Of a stretch of 56,832 bases of DNA, positions 7,942 to 16,102 are shown piece by piece. Made by a program: the position numbers and the translations under genes. The notes under the pieces were generated by a model that ran no database searches, was not told where the DNA came from, and worked only from the letters and a program-made list of their open reading frames with translations. The stretch lies in the NCBI GenBank assembly GCA_001941225.1, contig MSHM01000003.1:41164-97995 (forward strand). Direction: 5' to 3'. This DNA is from Oscillospiraceae bacterium Zagget12. GTDB taxonomy: Bacteria > Bacillota > Clostridia > UBA1381. Positions within the stretch are counted from its first letter, which is position 1, and each line of letters opens with the position of its first letter.

Positions 7942-8067
7942 CTAATTTCTTGAAGTACTTATAGATGTATTACTATATCCTTCAAATTCCATTTCAAATT
8001 CGGTTTGCTTGGCACTTACAGTATATATATTTTTTGCCTTTTCAAGATTTTCAGTCCGATTTTGCAT
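7942..8067 (-). pseudogene. Possible 3' gene remnant of 41 codons
   Basis: A short open frame reads protein-like (EKAKNIYTVSAKQTEFEMEF) and ends at TAG. Its ATG lies inside the right 44-bp repeat and has no ribosome site, so it looks like the tail of a lost gene and not an expressed peptide. I do not recognise it. Confidence is low because the length is short. Confidence 0.25.
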
Positions 8068-8102
8068 TAAAAAAACTGCCGTTTGCCGGCAGTCTTTTTA
8101 TG
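8059..8102 (+). repeat. 44-bp direct repeat with terminator hairpin (right copy)
   Basis: This copy differs from 7208-7251 at a few positions: one extra A, one T fewer in the loop, and single substitutions. It carries the same hairpin, here CTGCCG gttt-type loop and CGGCAG, so it can also end the leftward CAP gene region weakly. Together the copies bracket the yefM-yoeB module and the 41-codon remnant. Confidence 0.8.
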
Positions 8103-8107
8103 TGCGC

Positions 8108-9118
8108 TTATCTTGCTATGAACATCTGCGTCCAATAAACGGTTCCCTGGGAATTTTTCACCGCGCCTATTCCGATTTCCTTTACATTTTTATTAAGAAT
8201 ATTCGCTCTGTGACCCGATGAATTCATCCATGATTCCATTACCGCCTCGGCTGTTCTCTGACCGTAGGCGATATTTTCCGCCGCCGCGTTATAGCTTATT
8301 CCGTTGCTTTTCAGCCTGTCAAACGGCGATTCGCCGTCCGGATTCGTATGACTGAAAAAGCTCCTGTTAATCATATCGGCACTATGTGCGCGGGCAATCT
8401 CCGCAATGTCCTCCGCCCATGTCAGCGCGCTTAAACCGTTCTCGGCGCGAACCTCGTTCACAAGCGCGAGTACCTCTTGTTCCATCGCGCTCTCCGACGA
8501 CGTTGCCGCTGTAGGAGCTGCGGTCGGTGTTGCTGTAGGTGAGGCTGTAGGCTCTGTTGTCGGAGCGGTTGTAGGTGCCGCTGTAGGCTCTGTTGTAGGT
8601 GCCGCTGTAGGCTCTGTTGTCGGTACTGCTGTAGGTGCCGCTGTAGGTTGATATGTAGGCTCCGCTGTGGGCGACTGTATCGGGAACATTGTTGAATTTA
8701 TTATATTACCCGATATTATAACCGAGGCGGTCGCTCCGTTCCAATCCACGGTACAGCTGAGCGCCTCGCTGATTGCACGCAAAGGCACAAGGGCTCTGTC
8801 ACCGCTTAGAAACGGCACGGCGTCAAGCTCAATACATTCGCCGTTTACCCACATTTCGTCGCTGCCGATTGACATTGAAATCTCGCTGTCCCCGTTACAC
8901 GCGTATATGCTTTGATTTTCGCTGTCCCATTCGACGTCCATTCCGAAATACTCGAATATGGTCCTCATAGGAACAAATGTCCTGTTTTCGCTTATAACAG
9001 GCTGTTGATCAAACGTCAGCGCTTTGCCGTTCACAAACACGCCTATATTTGTTTCCGCATTTGCGGGCATCGCGCTAAGGAGTGCGCCGCACAAAAGTAT
9101 TAATGCTGTCTTTTTCAT
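8108..9118 (-). CDS. Secreted CAP-domain protein with stalk domain and Pro-Thr repeat linker
   Basis: This 336-residue exported protein has a signal peptide (MKKTALILL ... MPANA), a copper-amine-oxidase-N/stalk domain (about 25-125; FVPMRTIFEYFGM, WDSENQS, ALVPLRAISEAL), a linker of TAAPT/TEPT repeats (about 140-200) and a C-terminal CAP/SCP-like domain (about 210-335). The CAP domain shows LVNEVRAENGL, HSADMINRSFFSHTNPDG, AENIAYGQ and GHRANILN. Bacterial CAP proteins of this kind include the sporulation protein YkwD, but their activity is mostly unknown. The ATG at 9118 follows GGAGG. The repeat linker is encoded by tandem 12- to 36-nt units at about 8513-8657 that could vary in copy number. 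Confidence 0.85.
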   Translation of the reverse strand: MKKTALILLCGALLSAMPANAETNIGVFVNGKALTFDQQPVISENRTFVPMRTIFEYFGMDVEWDSENQSIYACNGDSEISMSIGSDEMWVNGECIELDAVPFLSGDRALVPLRAISEALSCTVDWNGATASVIISGNIINSTMFPIQSPTAEPTYQPTAAPTAVPTTEPTAAPTTEPTAAPTTAPTTEPTASPTATPTAAPTAATSSESAMEQEVLALVNEVRAENGLSALTWAEDIAEIARAHSADMINRSFFSHTNPDGESPFDRLKSNGISYNAAAENIAYGQRTAEAVMESWMNSSGHRANILNKNVKEIGIGAVKNSQGTVYWTQMFIAR

Positions 9119-9206
9119 AATTTCCTCCATTCTCAAATGTGTATACCCTGCAATTAGATTATACACGACCCGCGCGGATTTGTAAACAGAATAATTATGG
9201 TAAGGG

Positions 9207-9890
9207 CTATTCCTGTGCGTATTCCGAACGCTGCTTTTCAAGGATAATATCGGCGACTTCCTTGTATTTGGTATCGGCGGTAACATCGGCGTCCAAGCCG
9301 TAATGCTCCTTAAACTGCTCCAGAATGTCGGTGCCGACATACACGCCGAGAGTTACCTCGCCGATTGCCTCGTGGTAGGTTGTGCTTTCGGTTATGTAGT
9401 CGGGCAATTCATAAGCGGCTTTAAACTCCTCAAAGCTCATTCCGTATATTTCCGCCATTTTCCCGCATGGAATATATCCGCGAGCCGCCGTTTCGTAGGT
9501 ATCGCCCGGCATATCGGCGGGCAAACTGTTATCCTCCAAAAATTCCGCGAGCGTCATACCCGTTTCCTCGGCGACCTCCGCTACGGTTCTGCCGGTAATG
9601 TCAACCGAGTTTACATTATACGGATTTTCCGCTTGCGTGTTCTCCGATTTTGAAATTTCCTGCGAAATAACCTCTGCATTCGTAACGGACGTTTCGTTTT
9701 CGGCATATATTTTCGCTTTATCCGACACGGCTCCGTTTACCCATACCGCTCCGCATACTATAACAGCCGCCGTCAATACCGATACACCTGTTATTATTCC
9801 GCGTTTTTTGTTCGCGCTTATCGCTTTGAAACGCTTTTCAACCGTCTTTTTATTTCCGCTCATTTCCGTTGTATAAATTTTTTTAAACAT
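9207..9890 (-). CDS. Detached C-terminal part of an M56/BlaR1-type protein
   Basis: This 227-residue product has an N-terminal cytoplasmic segment (MSGNKKTVEKRFKAISANKK), one membrane span (about 35-55) and an extracellular part. The outer part carries two similar helical motifs, ITGRTVAEVAEETGMTLAEF and a later GKMAEIYGMSFEEFKAAY. The first segment matches what normally follows the peptidase domain inside single-chain M56 proteins (KERFxAI then a membrane span). The ATG at 9890 has GGAGG upstream, so it can be translated alone. The frame upstream of this ATG stays open back into the end of the M56 gene, one base out of phase. It is therefore either a natural split gene or a frameshifted one. 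Confidence 0.65.
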   Translation of the reverse strand: MFKKIYTTEMSGNKKTVEKRFKAISANKKRGIITGVSVLTAAVIVCGAVWVNGAVSDKAKIYAENETSVTNAEVISQEISKSENTQAENPYNVNSVDITGRTVAEVAEETGMTLAEFLEDNSLPADMPGDTYETAARGYIPCGKMAEIYGMSFEEFKAAYELPDYITESTTYHEAIGEVTLGVYVGTDILEQFKEHYGLDADVTADTKYKEVADIILEKQRSEYAQE

Positions 9891-9924
9891 AATATCCTCC
9901 ATTCTGTTCCTCGCGTTATCTTCC

Positions 9925-10695
9925 TTATTTGTGAATAAGGTTCAAAATGGTTTGCATATATTTTTTCTTTTCATCGCCGCTCATATTACGCGTAACAGCC
10001 GCGTCGCACGAAATTTCGCATGCCTCGTTAATATTCGCCGTCACCATATACGACGCGGGATTGAACCAGTGTATGGCGTTTACAATAAGCGCTGCCCATT
10101 TGTAGAGCAAATCGCGGCGCTTGTAATGCGTTAGCTCGTGCATAAGCACCATATGCAAGCCGTCGTCAAAATTCCTGTCGGGCAGATATATCACCGGCTT
10201 AATCACTCCTACAAGCATCGGCGGAGATGCGTCCGCGCATACGCGGACAGGCGGCGTCTTTTTCAATCCGACCGCTGCTGCCGCCGCGGATATATCAATA
10301 TTCGCCGCGTATGAGCCGCGCTTTTTCCGCGCGAGAAATCTATGGTAGCTTACAAGCGCGGAGAGAATATATATACACGCGCCCGCCGCCCATGCCAATG
10401 ATACGCCGTTGCGCCAATTAAGTCCATGCTCTGCTGTTTCGCCGCCGCTTTCGGCTGTCTGCTCCGTTTGTATATTCTCCGACGGCATCAAGAATGCCGG
10501 CGGCTCGGGCAGGCTTGCTTTCTCGGTTTTTAACGGTATCGGGAACACCATTATCACCAACACCACCGCCCATATGTAATACTGCCATTTTGCCGAAAAA
10601 GCCCTTGATGTTATCGGCTTGAGCGCCATAAGCAGCACTGCCGCCGCAGTTCCGATTATAGATAAGATTACCACTATTCTGAATATGAAAAACAT
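9925..10695 (-). CDS. M56-family membrane metallopeptidase (BlaR1/MecR1-like), short form
   Basis: This 256-residue membrane zinc protease has the gluzincin motif HELTH (about 186-190) and the downstream CEISCDAAV (third zinc ligand region). Hydrophobic spans lie at about 3-24, 38-52 and 98-114. In BlaR1-type systems this protein senses an outside signal and triggers cleavage of the BlaI-type repressor. Full-length relatives continue past the peptidase domain into a membrane span and sensor; here the frame stops at LNLIHK and the next gene supplies that part. It follows the blaI gene by 4 nt. Confidence 0.87.
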   Translation of the reverse strand: MFFIFRIVVILSIIGTAAAVLLMALKPITSRAFSAKWQYYIWAVVLVIMVFPIPLKTEKASLPEPPAFLMPSENIQTEQTAESGGETAEHGLNWRNGVSLAWAAGACIYILSALVSYHRFLARKKRGSYAANIDISAAAAAVGLKKTPPVRVCADASPPMLVGVIKPVIYLPDRNFDDGLHMVLMHELTHYKRRDLLYKWAALIVNAIHWFNPASYMVTANINEACEISCDAAVTRNMSGDEKKKYMQTILNLIHK

Positions 10696-10699
10696 ATGC

Positions 10700-11068
10700 T
10701 CAATCCAATCCGAACATTTCCTTAATTTCCTTTACGTCCTCATCGCTCATCTCCTTATTGTCATAAAGAGCCGCGACGAGATTTTTTACGCTGCCTCCGA
10801 AAACACGGCTTACAAGCGACTTTGTCGCGCTGATTTTGTAATCGGTTTCTTTAAAAACAGGATAATAATAATGCGATCTTCCTCTTTTCTCAAAGTCCGC
10901 CGCGCCCTTTTCGCACAGTCTTGTAAGCAGGGTTGAAACGGTCGTTATTTTCCATTCCTTGCTTTCAAGACGCTCCATAATTTCCTGAGCTGTAAGCGGC
11001 TTGTCGCTTTCCCAAAGTATTTTCATCAGCTCAAATTCGCTGTCCGTTACAGATTTGTTTGCCGGCAT
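10700..11068 (-). CDS. BlaI/MecI/CopY-family repressor
   Basis: This 122-residue winged-helix repressor has SEFELMKILWESDKPLTAQE, the recognition helix ITTVSTLLTRLCEKG, the wing SHYYYPVF and a C-terminal dimerisation helix pair (VKNLVAALYD). Members are released from DNA by proteolysis when the co-encoded M56 protein is activated. It heads the leftward unit blaI - M56 - M56 tail. Two TACA-type dyads overlap its promoter, so autorepression is expected. Its cargo is not a beta-lactamase here, and only the M56 parts follow. Confidence 0.9.
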   Translation of the reverse strand: MPANKSVTDSEFELMKILWESDKPLTAQEIMERLESKEWKITTVSTLLTRLCEKGAADFEKRGRSHYYYPVFKETDYKISATKSLVSRVFGGSVKNLVAALYDNKEMSDEDVKEIKEMFGLD

Positions 11069-11090
11069 TTTAAATCTCTCCTTTCATTTA

Positions 11091-11143
11091 AAACTACAAC
11101 TATAGTTTAAATATATTCTACACTTGTAGTTTTGATTTGTCAA
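11091..11143 (-). promoter_or_regulatory. blaI promoter with two BlaI-type operators
   Basis: On the reverse strand, TTGACA (11138-11143), 17 nt and TAGAAT (11115-11120) form a near-consensus promoter. The dyad TACACTTGTA (11119-11128) fits the TACANNTGTA half-site rule of BlaI/CopY and covers the spacer. A second, imperfect dyad, AAACTA ... TAGTTT (11091-11108), lies 24 bp away, downstream of the -10. Confidence 0.8.
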
Positions 11144-11213
11144 GAGCCTTTTCACATTTTTATAAAAATTTACATATGATAGATTAAAAAAACAACCGGG
11201 GAGGTTATAAAAT

Positions 11214-13064
11214 ATGTGTGGAATTTGCGGATTTATAAATTTTAAAACAAACCTCATAAAAAACGAGAACGAAAACAAGGCAATCGCCCGACGTATGGCG
11301 GAAAAAATACGTCACCGCGGGCCCGATTCGTGGGGCGAATGGGTCGGCGAGCACGCTGTTTTCGCGCACAGCCGTCTGGCGGTAATAGACGTGGAAAAAG
11401 GCTTGCAGCCGATGAAACGCACCGTGGAGGGACACGAGTTTGTGATAACATATAACGGCGAGCTGTACAACACCGCCGATTTGCGGCGCGATTTACAATC
11501 CTACGGCTATGAATTTACCACCGCGTCCGATACCGAGGTGCTTTTGTACGCGTACATACATTACGGCGAGAGGTGCGCCGAAATGCTCAACGGCATATAC
11601 GCCTTTGCAATATGGGACTCAATGAGGCAGAGAGTTTTCGCCTGCCGCGACAGATTTGGAGTAAAGCCGTTTTTCTATACCGAAAAGAGCGATGTGATTG
11701 TGTTCGCGTCGGAATTGAAATCGCTGTTTGAATATCCCGAAATAACTCCCGTTCTGGATAAAACGGGTCTTTGCGAGCTGTTCGCGTTAAGTCCCGCGAG
11801 GACGCAGGGAGTGGGCGTATTTAAAGATGTGCTTGAGCTGCGTCCCGCGCGGTATATGATAATTGACCGGCGCGGCGCGAAAATTAAAAAATACTGGTCG
11901 CTTAAAAGTCACGCTCACACCGACAGCTACGCCGATACTGTTGAAAAGGTGCGCTCGCTTGTGTATGACGCCGTAAAGCGCCAGCTTATATCCGATGTGC
12001 CGATAGCAACATTCCTTTCCGGCGGGTTGGATTCAAGCATTATCACGGCGATAGGAGCAATGGAAAAGGCAAAAGAGGGCGGACGGCTGTCCACCTATTC
12101 CTTTGATTATGAGGACAACGGCAAATATTTCAAAGCGTCGCATTTTCAGCCCGACAGCGATACAAAATGGGTGCCGCGAATGGTTGAGGAATTTAACACG
12201 AACCATACCTACCTTGTATGCCCGAACAGCGCGTTGACGGAGCTTTTGGAGGAGGCGCTTTTGGCAAAGGATTTGCCGGGTATGGCGGACGTGGACGCGT
12301 CGCTTTTATACTTCTGCCGAGAGGTAAAGAAAAATCACACCGTTGTATTGTCGGGCGAATGCTCCGATGAAATTTTCGGCGGTTATCCGTGGTTCCGCGA
12401 GAAAAAGGCATTTGAAACGGCGGCTTTCCCGTGGTGCTATGATTTATCCCTGCGAAACAATATTCTTATTGACAGCGTGCGCGAAACGCTTGACCTTGAT
12501 GGTTATTCAAAGATGAGATATGAGGAAAGCATTGCCGAAGTGCCCACCTTTGACGGCGACAACGCGGAGGAGAAACGCCGCCGAGAGATTTCTTATCTGA
12601 ATATAAATTGGTTTATGACGAATCTGCTTGACAGAAAGGACAGAATGAGTATGGCGAGCGGTCTTGAGGTGCGCGTGCCGTTCTGCGACCATAGGCTTGC
12701 GGAGTATGTATGGAATATCCCATGGGAGATGAAAAACAAGGATAACGTATCGAAAAATATACTGCGCGAGGCGGCTAAGGGCATACTTCCCGAAGATGTG
12801 CGGTTAAGGCGGAAAAGTCCTTATCCCAAAACTCATAACCCGCATTACGAGGAGGCGGCAAAGACGCTGCTTGACGGTGTTATTTCAGACCCGAACGCGC
12901 CCATACTCGCGCTTTGCGACAAGGATAAATTGTCCGCGCTGATTGGCGGCTCGTCCGACTACGGCAAACCGTTTTTCGGTCAGCTGATGGCGGGACCTCA
13001 GTTTATCGGATATATTTTGCAGGTGAATTATCTGTTGAGGGATTATAATGTGAAAATTCAATAG
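11214..13064 (+). CDS. asnB: Asparagine synthetase B (glutamine-hydrolysing)
   Basis: This 616-residue enzyme makes asparagine from aspartate, ATP and glutamine. The N-terminal Ntn glutaminase starts directly with MCGICGF, where Cys2 becomes the nucleophile after Met removal. RHRGPDS, AHSRLAVID and YNGELYN follow (to about residue 200). The C-terminal synthetase domain carries the PP-loop LSGGLDSS (about 266-273), then GECSDEIFGGYPWF and DRKDRMSMASGLEVRVPF. Length is normal for the clostridial type. GGGGAGG precedes the ATG, and the start is fixed by the need for an exposed Cys. A weak promoter, TTGTCA/TATAAA (11137-11166), is possible and overlaps the divergent blaI promoter region. Confidence 0.95.
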   Translation: MCGICGFINFKTNLIKNENENKAIARRMAEKIRHRGPDSWGEWVGEHAVFAHSRLAVIDVEKGLQPMKRTVEGHEFVITYNGELYNTADLRRDLQSYGYEFTTASDTEVLLYAYIHYGERCAEMLNGIYAFAIWDSMRQRVFACRDRFGVKPFFYTEKSDVIVFASELKSLFEYPEITPVLDKTGLCELFALSPARTQGVGVFKDVLELRPARYMIIDRRGAKIKKYWSLKSHAHTDSYADTVEKVRSLVYDAVKRQLISDVPIATFLSGGLDSSIITAIGAMEKAKEGGRLSTYSFDYEDNGKYFKASHFQPDSDTKWVPRMVEEFNTNHTYLVCPNSALTELLEEALLAKDLPGMADVDASLLYFCREVKKNHTVVLSGECSDEIFGGYPWFREKKAFETAAFPWCYDLSLRNNILIDSVRETLDLDGYSKMRYEESIAEVPTFDGDNAEEKRRREISYLNINWFMTNLLDRKDRMSMASGLEVRVPFCDHRLAEYVWNIPWEMKNKDNVSKNILREAAKGILPEDVRLRRKSPYPKTHNPHYEEAAKTLLDGVISDPNAPILALCDKDKLSALIGGSSDYGKPFFGQLMAGPQFIGYILQVNYLLRDYNVKIQ

Positions 13065-13079
13065 AGCTGTGGCGCCGTT

Positions 13080-13415
13080 ATAGCCAAATTTACGGTAGAG
13101 CGGGCGACCACAAGGGTCGTCCCTACAAGGTGAATTTGCGGCGGGTGTGAGCCTCCCTTACTAGGGGAGGTGGCACGGCGCAGCTGTGACGGAGGGGTTT
13201 AGATTGGCACAATCCCTCATCCGTCGGCTCCGCCGACACCTTTTTGCTACGGCTACGAGCAAAGCTCTACGCCTACGATTTGCCTTGCAAATCGTTCACC
13301 TCGTAGGGGAGCCTTGCGGGTCGTCGAGGGCGCCGACCCCTACGGAATCACAGCCAAATTTACGGCGGACTTGTAGAGCGGGCGACCACAAGGGTCGCCC
13401 CTACGAAGTGAATTT
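13080..13415. repeat. Composite noncoding repeat cluster
   Basis: This 355-nt gap after asnB is filled with repeat units and holds no gene. A unit with AGCCAAATTTACGG followed by the hairpin GGGCGACC/GGGTCG(C/T)CC and CCTAC occurs twice (13082-13135 and 13352-13414). Between them lie a CCTCCC/GGGGAGG hairpin (13152-13170) with GGTGGCACGGCGCAG after it, and a GTCGGCTCCGCCGACACC unit with CTACGGCTACGAGC (about 13201-13260). Part of the last unit recurs at 16790-16860. Such GC-rich palindromic mosaics are common between genes in gut Clostridia. Confidence 0.75.
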
Positions 13416-13419
13416 TCCC

Positions 13420-15021
13420 TCATTTAACCGAAGAATTTTCGTATACATACTCATCGCCGCCGGCTATTAATGTGCCGTACAAATTATCATTTTCATCTCT
13501 TATTTCCAAACCCGCGTCCGATTGCGTTATATTCACTTTTACAACATTTCCGCCGGCGTCCAAAGCGAAAAACGCTTGACCGACCGACGTTTCCGTGCTT
13601 TTTAGCGCAATTTTTCCGCCGTTTTTGACGGGAGTTATATTTGTTTTATGGCTCGTTCCTGCAAAATGCCACATACAACCCGTCATTTCCGAATACCCGC
13701 TGCACGCGCCGCGTATATTTTCAAAAAATCTCAGAGTTTCTATATCCTCATAATAATCAACCGCTCCGAAAAGATATATTTTTCTTTCCCCGTATACCGC
13801 GTCATTTTTGTCCGACTCCACAATTTGACCGACAATATTTACATCTTCCGCGGAAACCTGTCGGTATTTATCCGCCGTTCCGATTCCCGATACAACGCAC
13901 GCCGCCGACAAAACCGCCACAGCAGCCGTCACAACAATCCGCCGCGCGCGATACGGAATAACAGACAACAGCTCCTCTATTGCCGCTCCAAAACCGATAA
14001 AAATAAAATACACGCTGCGAAGAGTTATTCTTGTATCCTCCAAGGCATAAAAAACAACTGTTCCGACAAATCCCAAAAGCAATCCGAGCAGAATTTTTTT
14101 ATACGCAAGCTCTCTTTCCCTTTCTGGCAGGCGTCCCGAAAATATTCCGAGCAGCGCCGAATGTAGCGCTATGGCAAGACCTTGTATCACGGCTTTTTTA
14201 TGTATAATAAGATACATTCCGCGCTCAAATCCGAGCGAAAACAATTTCACGTTCATATATCCCAAAATATTAGCCATCACTTTTGTTATCTCCGCGCCGT
14301 GAGAAACAATCCCCGTTGTTATAAACGCTCCGCGCTCCATCGCCCAGGAATTTTTGTTGCAGAGATAATATACCGCGACAGATATTATATGCGCCGCCGT
14401 TATAATTAAAATCGGCAAAAGTTTTTTATTCCTTCTTTTTAATATCAGATACAGCGCGAGAAACAAATATACCGCGACGGCAGGCTCATAGAACCCGACC
14501 GCCGCGAATCCCGCCGCCGAATAGCCGATTAAAAAGCGTTTTTTCTCCGTTGTAAGGTATTTTTGCAGCAGCCATACCGCCAGTCCCGTAAAAAACATCG
14601 AATTTGAAATTCTTATCGACGCCGCAAGCCAATATGTCGCCTCCATATTCAGCGGCAGCAGACAAAGCAGCAGAACAAAAATTCCTCCGACCGAAAAATC
14701 ATTTTCCCTGAGAACGCTAAGCATTAAAAATGTCCCCGCCGTCAGCAAAAGCGTCATTACTGTTTCGGCAATCCACAAATGCTCAAACAGCGGAGCTATA
14801 AAAAATATATCAACTATGCCCGCGAGAGGGCGTATGGAAAATTTCGCGTTTGGTATTATAAATCCCGTCAATTTATCCACTGCGGTGTACGTGTCGCCGT
14901 ATAAAAACCAATCGTCCATTACCGGATAATACCGTCCTCCAAAGGAAAACCTTTGTATCATAATAAGGCAGACGGCGCTTAAAAATAAAAAATATAAATT
15001 CCTGTCCTTCTCTTTATCCAT
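13420..15021 (-). CDS. Polytopic membrane protein, GT-C glycosyltransferase-like
   Basis: This protein of about 533 residues has ten or more hydrophobic spans over residues 10-380 and an extracytoplasmic C-terminal domain of about 130 residues. An early acidic pair in YYPVMDDWFLYGD (about 32-43) sits in the first outer loop, as in GT-C polyprenyl-phosphate sugar transferases, where such an Asp is catalytic. This resembles Firmicute membrane glycosyltransferases of GtrII/DUF-type families, but the family name is not certain. A role in surface-polysaccharide decoration is inferred. It has no same-strand neighbours nearby and ends beside the repeat cluster. Confidence 0.6.
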   Translation of the reverse strand: MDKEKDRNLYFLFLSAVCLIMIQRFSFGGRYYPVMDDWFLYGDTYTAVDKLTGFIIPNAKFSIRPLAGIVDIFFIAPLFEHLWIAETVMTLLLTAGTFLMLSVLRENDFSVGGIFVLLLCLLPLNMEATYWLAASIRISNSMFFTGLAVWLLQKYLTTEKKRFLIGYSAAGFAAVGFYEPAVAVYLFLALYLILKRRNKKLLPILIITAAHIISVAVYYLCNKNSWAMERGAFITTGIVSHGAEITKVMANILGYMNVKLFSLGFERGMYLIIHKKAVIQGLAIALHSALLGIFSGRLPERERELAYKKILLGLLLGFVGTVVFYALEDTRITLRSVYFIFIGFGAAIEELLSVIPYRARRIVVTAAVAVLSAACVVSGIGTADKYRQVSAEDVNIVGQIVESDKNDAVYGERKIYLFGAVDYYEDIETLRFFENIRGACSGYSEMTGCMWHFAGTSHKTNITPVKNGGKIALKSTETSVGQAFFALDAGGNVVKVNITQSDAGLEIRDENDNLYGTLIAGGDEYVYENSSVK

Positions 15022-15137
15022 TGCAGTACTCCAAGTATTTTTTTAGTAATAACATTTTACCTCTATAAATTCAATTTGTCAACTCTTTAGATATAATTTT
15101 TTTCTACTATTGATGATAGAATATATTAGAAAGTTAC

Positions 15138-15215
15138 TGACGCGAAAATAAGCACCGCGTCTTTTCCGCGTTACTGTTTGAGCCGCCGAGAGCGGCGGAA
15201 TGGAGATTAGTATGA
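15138..15215 (+). other. Structured element, copy A (candidate RNA element upstream of an XRE gene)
   Basis: TGACGCG (15138-15144) can pair with CGCGTTA (15167-15173), enclosing an AAAATAA...TCTTTTC loop of 22 nt. A second hairpin, GCCGC/GCGGC (15182-15186 with 15192-15196), follows after a 8-9 nt joiner. A homologous copy lies at 49581-49660 with the same order and spacing. Copy A ends at the ribosome site and start of the XRE gene, so it would sit in that mRNA's leader. I could not match it to a riboswitch I know. Confidence 0.5.
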
Positions 15216-15499
15216 ATGTTGGTTTGAGAATTAAAGAATTGAGAGAGAAAAAAGGGCTTACCGTCAATAGGCTCGCAAATATGGCCGGAATTTCGCAAAG
15301 CTATCTTCGCGACGTAGAATTGGGGAATAAAAATCCTACCGTTGAAACATTATCATATTTTTGCGATGCGCTTTCCGTTTCATTGAAGGACTTCTTTTCC
15401 GAGAGTCCCGACGAGATAAACCCGTTTCTTAAATCCGCATTGTCAAAGCTCTCAGAGGAGCAGCAGCTTATGCTTGCCGAATTTTTAAAATCACTGTAG
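15212..15499 (+). CDS. XRE-family HTH regulator
   Basis: This 95-residue protein has an N-terminal HTH (about 3-60; LRIKELREKKGLTVNRLAN, then GISQSYLRDVELGNKNPTVE) and an acidic helical tail (SKLSEEQQLMLAEFLKSL), a size and layout like SinR/immR-type repressors. The ATG at 15212 is chosen over one at 15200 because GGAG stands 6 nt before it, while the upstream ATG follows only the hairpin sequence. The upstream structured element may influence its translation. Its target is unknown. Confidence 0.83.
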   Translation: MNVGLRIKELREKKGLTVNRLANMAGISQSYLRDVELGNKNPTVETLSYFCDALSVSLKDFFSESPDEINPFLKSALSKLSEEQQLMLAEFLKSL

Positions 15500-15506
15500 G
15501 ATTTTC

Positions 15507-15535
15507 TTGCTTTTTTATGCTCGGTATGGTATACT
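15507..15535 (+). promoter_or_regulatory. Promoter for the 15607 gene
   Basis: TTGCTT (15507-15512), a 17-nt spacer and TATACT (15530-15535) precede a short leader. It lies just after the XRE stop codon. Confidence 0.5.
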
Positions 15536-15540
15536 GAATT

Positions 15541-15620
15541 ACAGGGGATGGCACCCATAACAAAAAACGGCACAATTAAATATTTTACGGAAAGGGGACG
15601 ACACCCATGACAAAAAACAT
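15541..15620 (+). repeat. Direct repeat of a ribosome-site/start segment
   Basis: The segment AGGGGATGGCACCCATAACA (15543 on) recurs 50 bp downstream as AGGGGACGACACCCATGACA (15593 on), each followed by AAAAAAC. Only the second copy has the ATG at 15607; the first has ATA in its place. It looks like a small tandem duplication of the gene's start region. Confidence 0.6.
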
Positions 15621-16098
15621 TACCGTAACCGACGAAAACGGAAAATTAATAGGGAGCACCTATCCGAAACGTGCTTTGGGACTTGTTAAAAAAGACAGGG
15701 CGCGATGGATAAATGCGGATACGATTTGCCTTTGCGCCCGTGATGAAACGGAGGATAATAAAATGGCAAACAATATATATGACGTAATTGACAATCAAAT
15801 GTCGAAAATACAGGAGCAGCTTTCCGGCGCGCCGTCGGACGAGCATACCGCCGCGGTCAGAATAAAAATGCTTGAAACGCTTGAAAATCTCAAGGCGGAG
15901 GAAAGAAAAAATACCGTCGCGGAGGTTATAAAGGCTCAACTTGACGCGATACAGGCGGATTTACCGCAGGAAAGCGCGGAGGCTCGCGAAAAAACGCAAA
16001 TGAGAATGTTCGATATAATGGAAATGCTTTTGGCGTCGGGAAATGATAAGACGCAAAAAGCGGAGGAAAAATCCGCATTTGACAAAACAGAACAGTAA
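15607..16098 (+). CDS. Small acidic protein with an N-terminal TYPKRALGLVKKDRARW motif
   Basis: This 163-residue cytosolic protein has two parts. Residues 1-45 form a compact motif (VTDENGKLIGSTYPKRA, GLVKKDRARWIN, ADTICLCA) seen at the N-terminus of many clostridial hypothetical proteins. It recalls, without proof, the RRXRR-type 'PxxARxLLKxGKA' element. Residues 55-150 are helical, acidic and possibly coiled (MSKIQEQLSGAPSDEH and repeats of QLDAIQADL-like segments). No enzyme motif is present. GGGGAC lies before the ATG at 15607. A terminator follows directly, so the gene is probably single. Confidence 0.55.
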   Translation: MTKNITVTDENGKLIGSTYPKRALGLVKKDRARWINADTICLCARDETEDNKMANNIYDVIDNQMSKIQEQLSGAPSDEHTAAVRIKMLETLENLKAEERKNTVAEVIKAQLDAIQADLPQESAEAREKTQMRMFDIMEMLLASGNDKTQKAEEKSAFDKTEQ

Positions 16099-16102
16099 AA
16101 AT

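Noticed and set aside
8406-8651. Rightward Val/Gly/Ala repeat protein
   Set aside because: It is the antisense of the Thr-Pro repeat linker of the CAP protein.
13080-13415. Possible CRISPR array
   Set aside because: Repeats are few, of unequal length and irregularly spaced, with internal palindromes and no cas genes.
15138-15215. Known riboswitch or self-cleaving ribozyme
   Set aside because: None of the signatures of TPP, SAM, preQ1, c-di-GMP or fluoride riboswitches, or of hammerhead, twister or pistol ribozymes, is visible.
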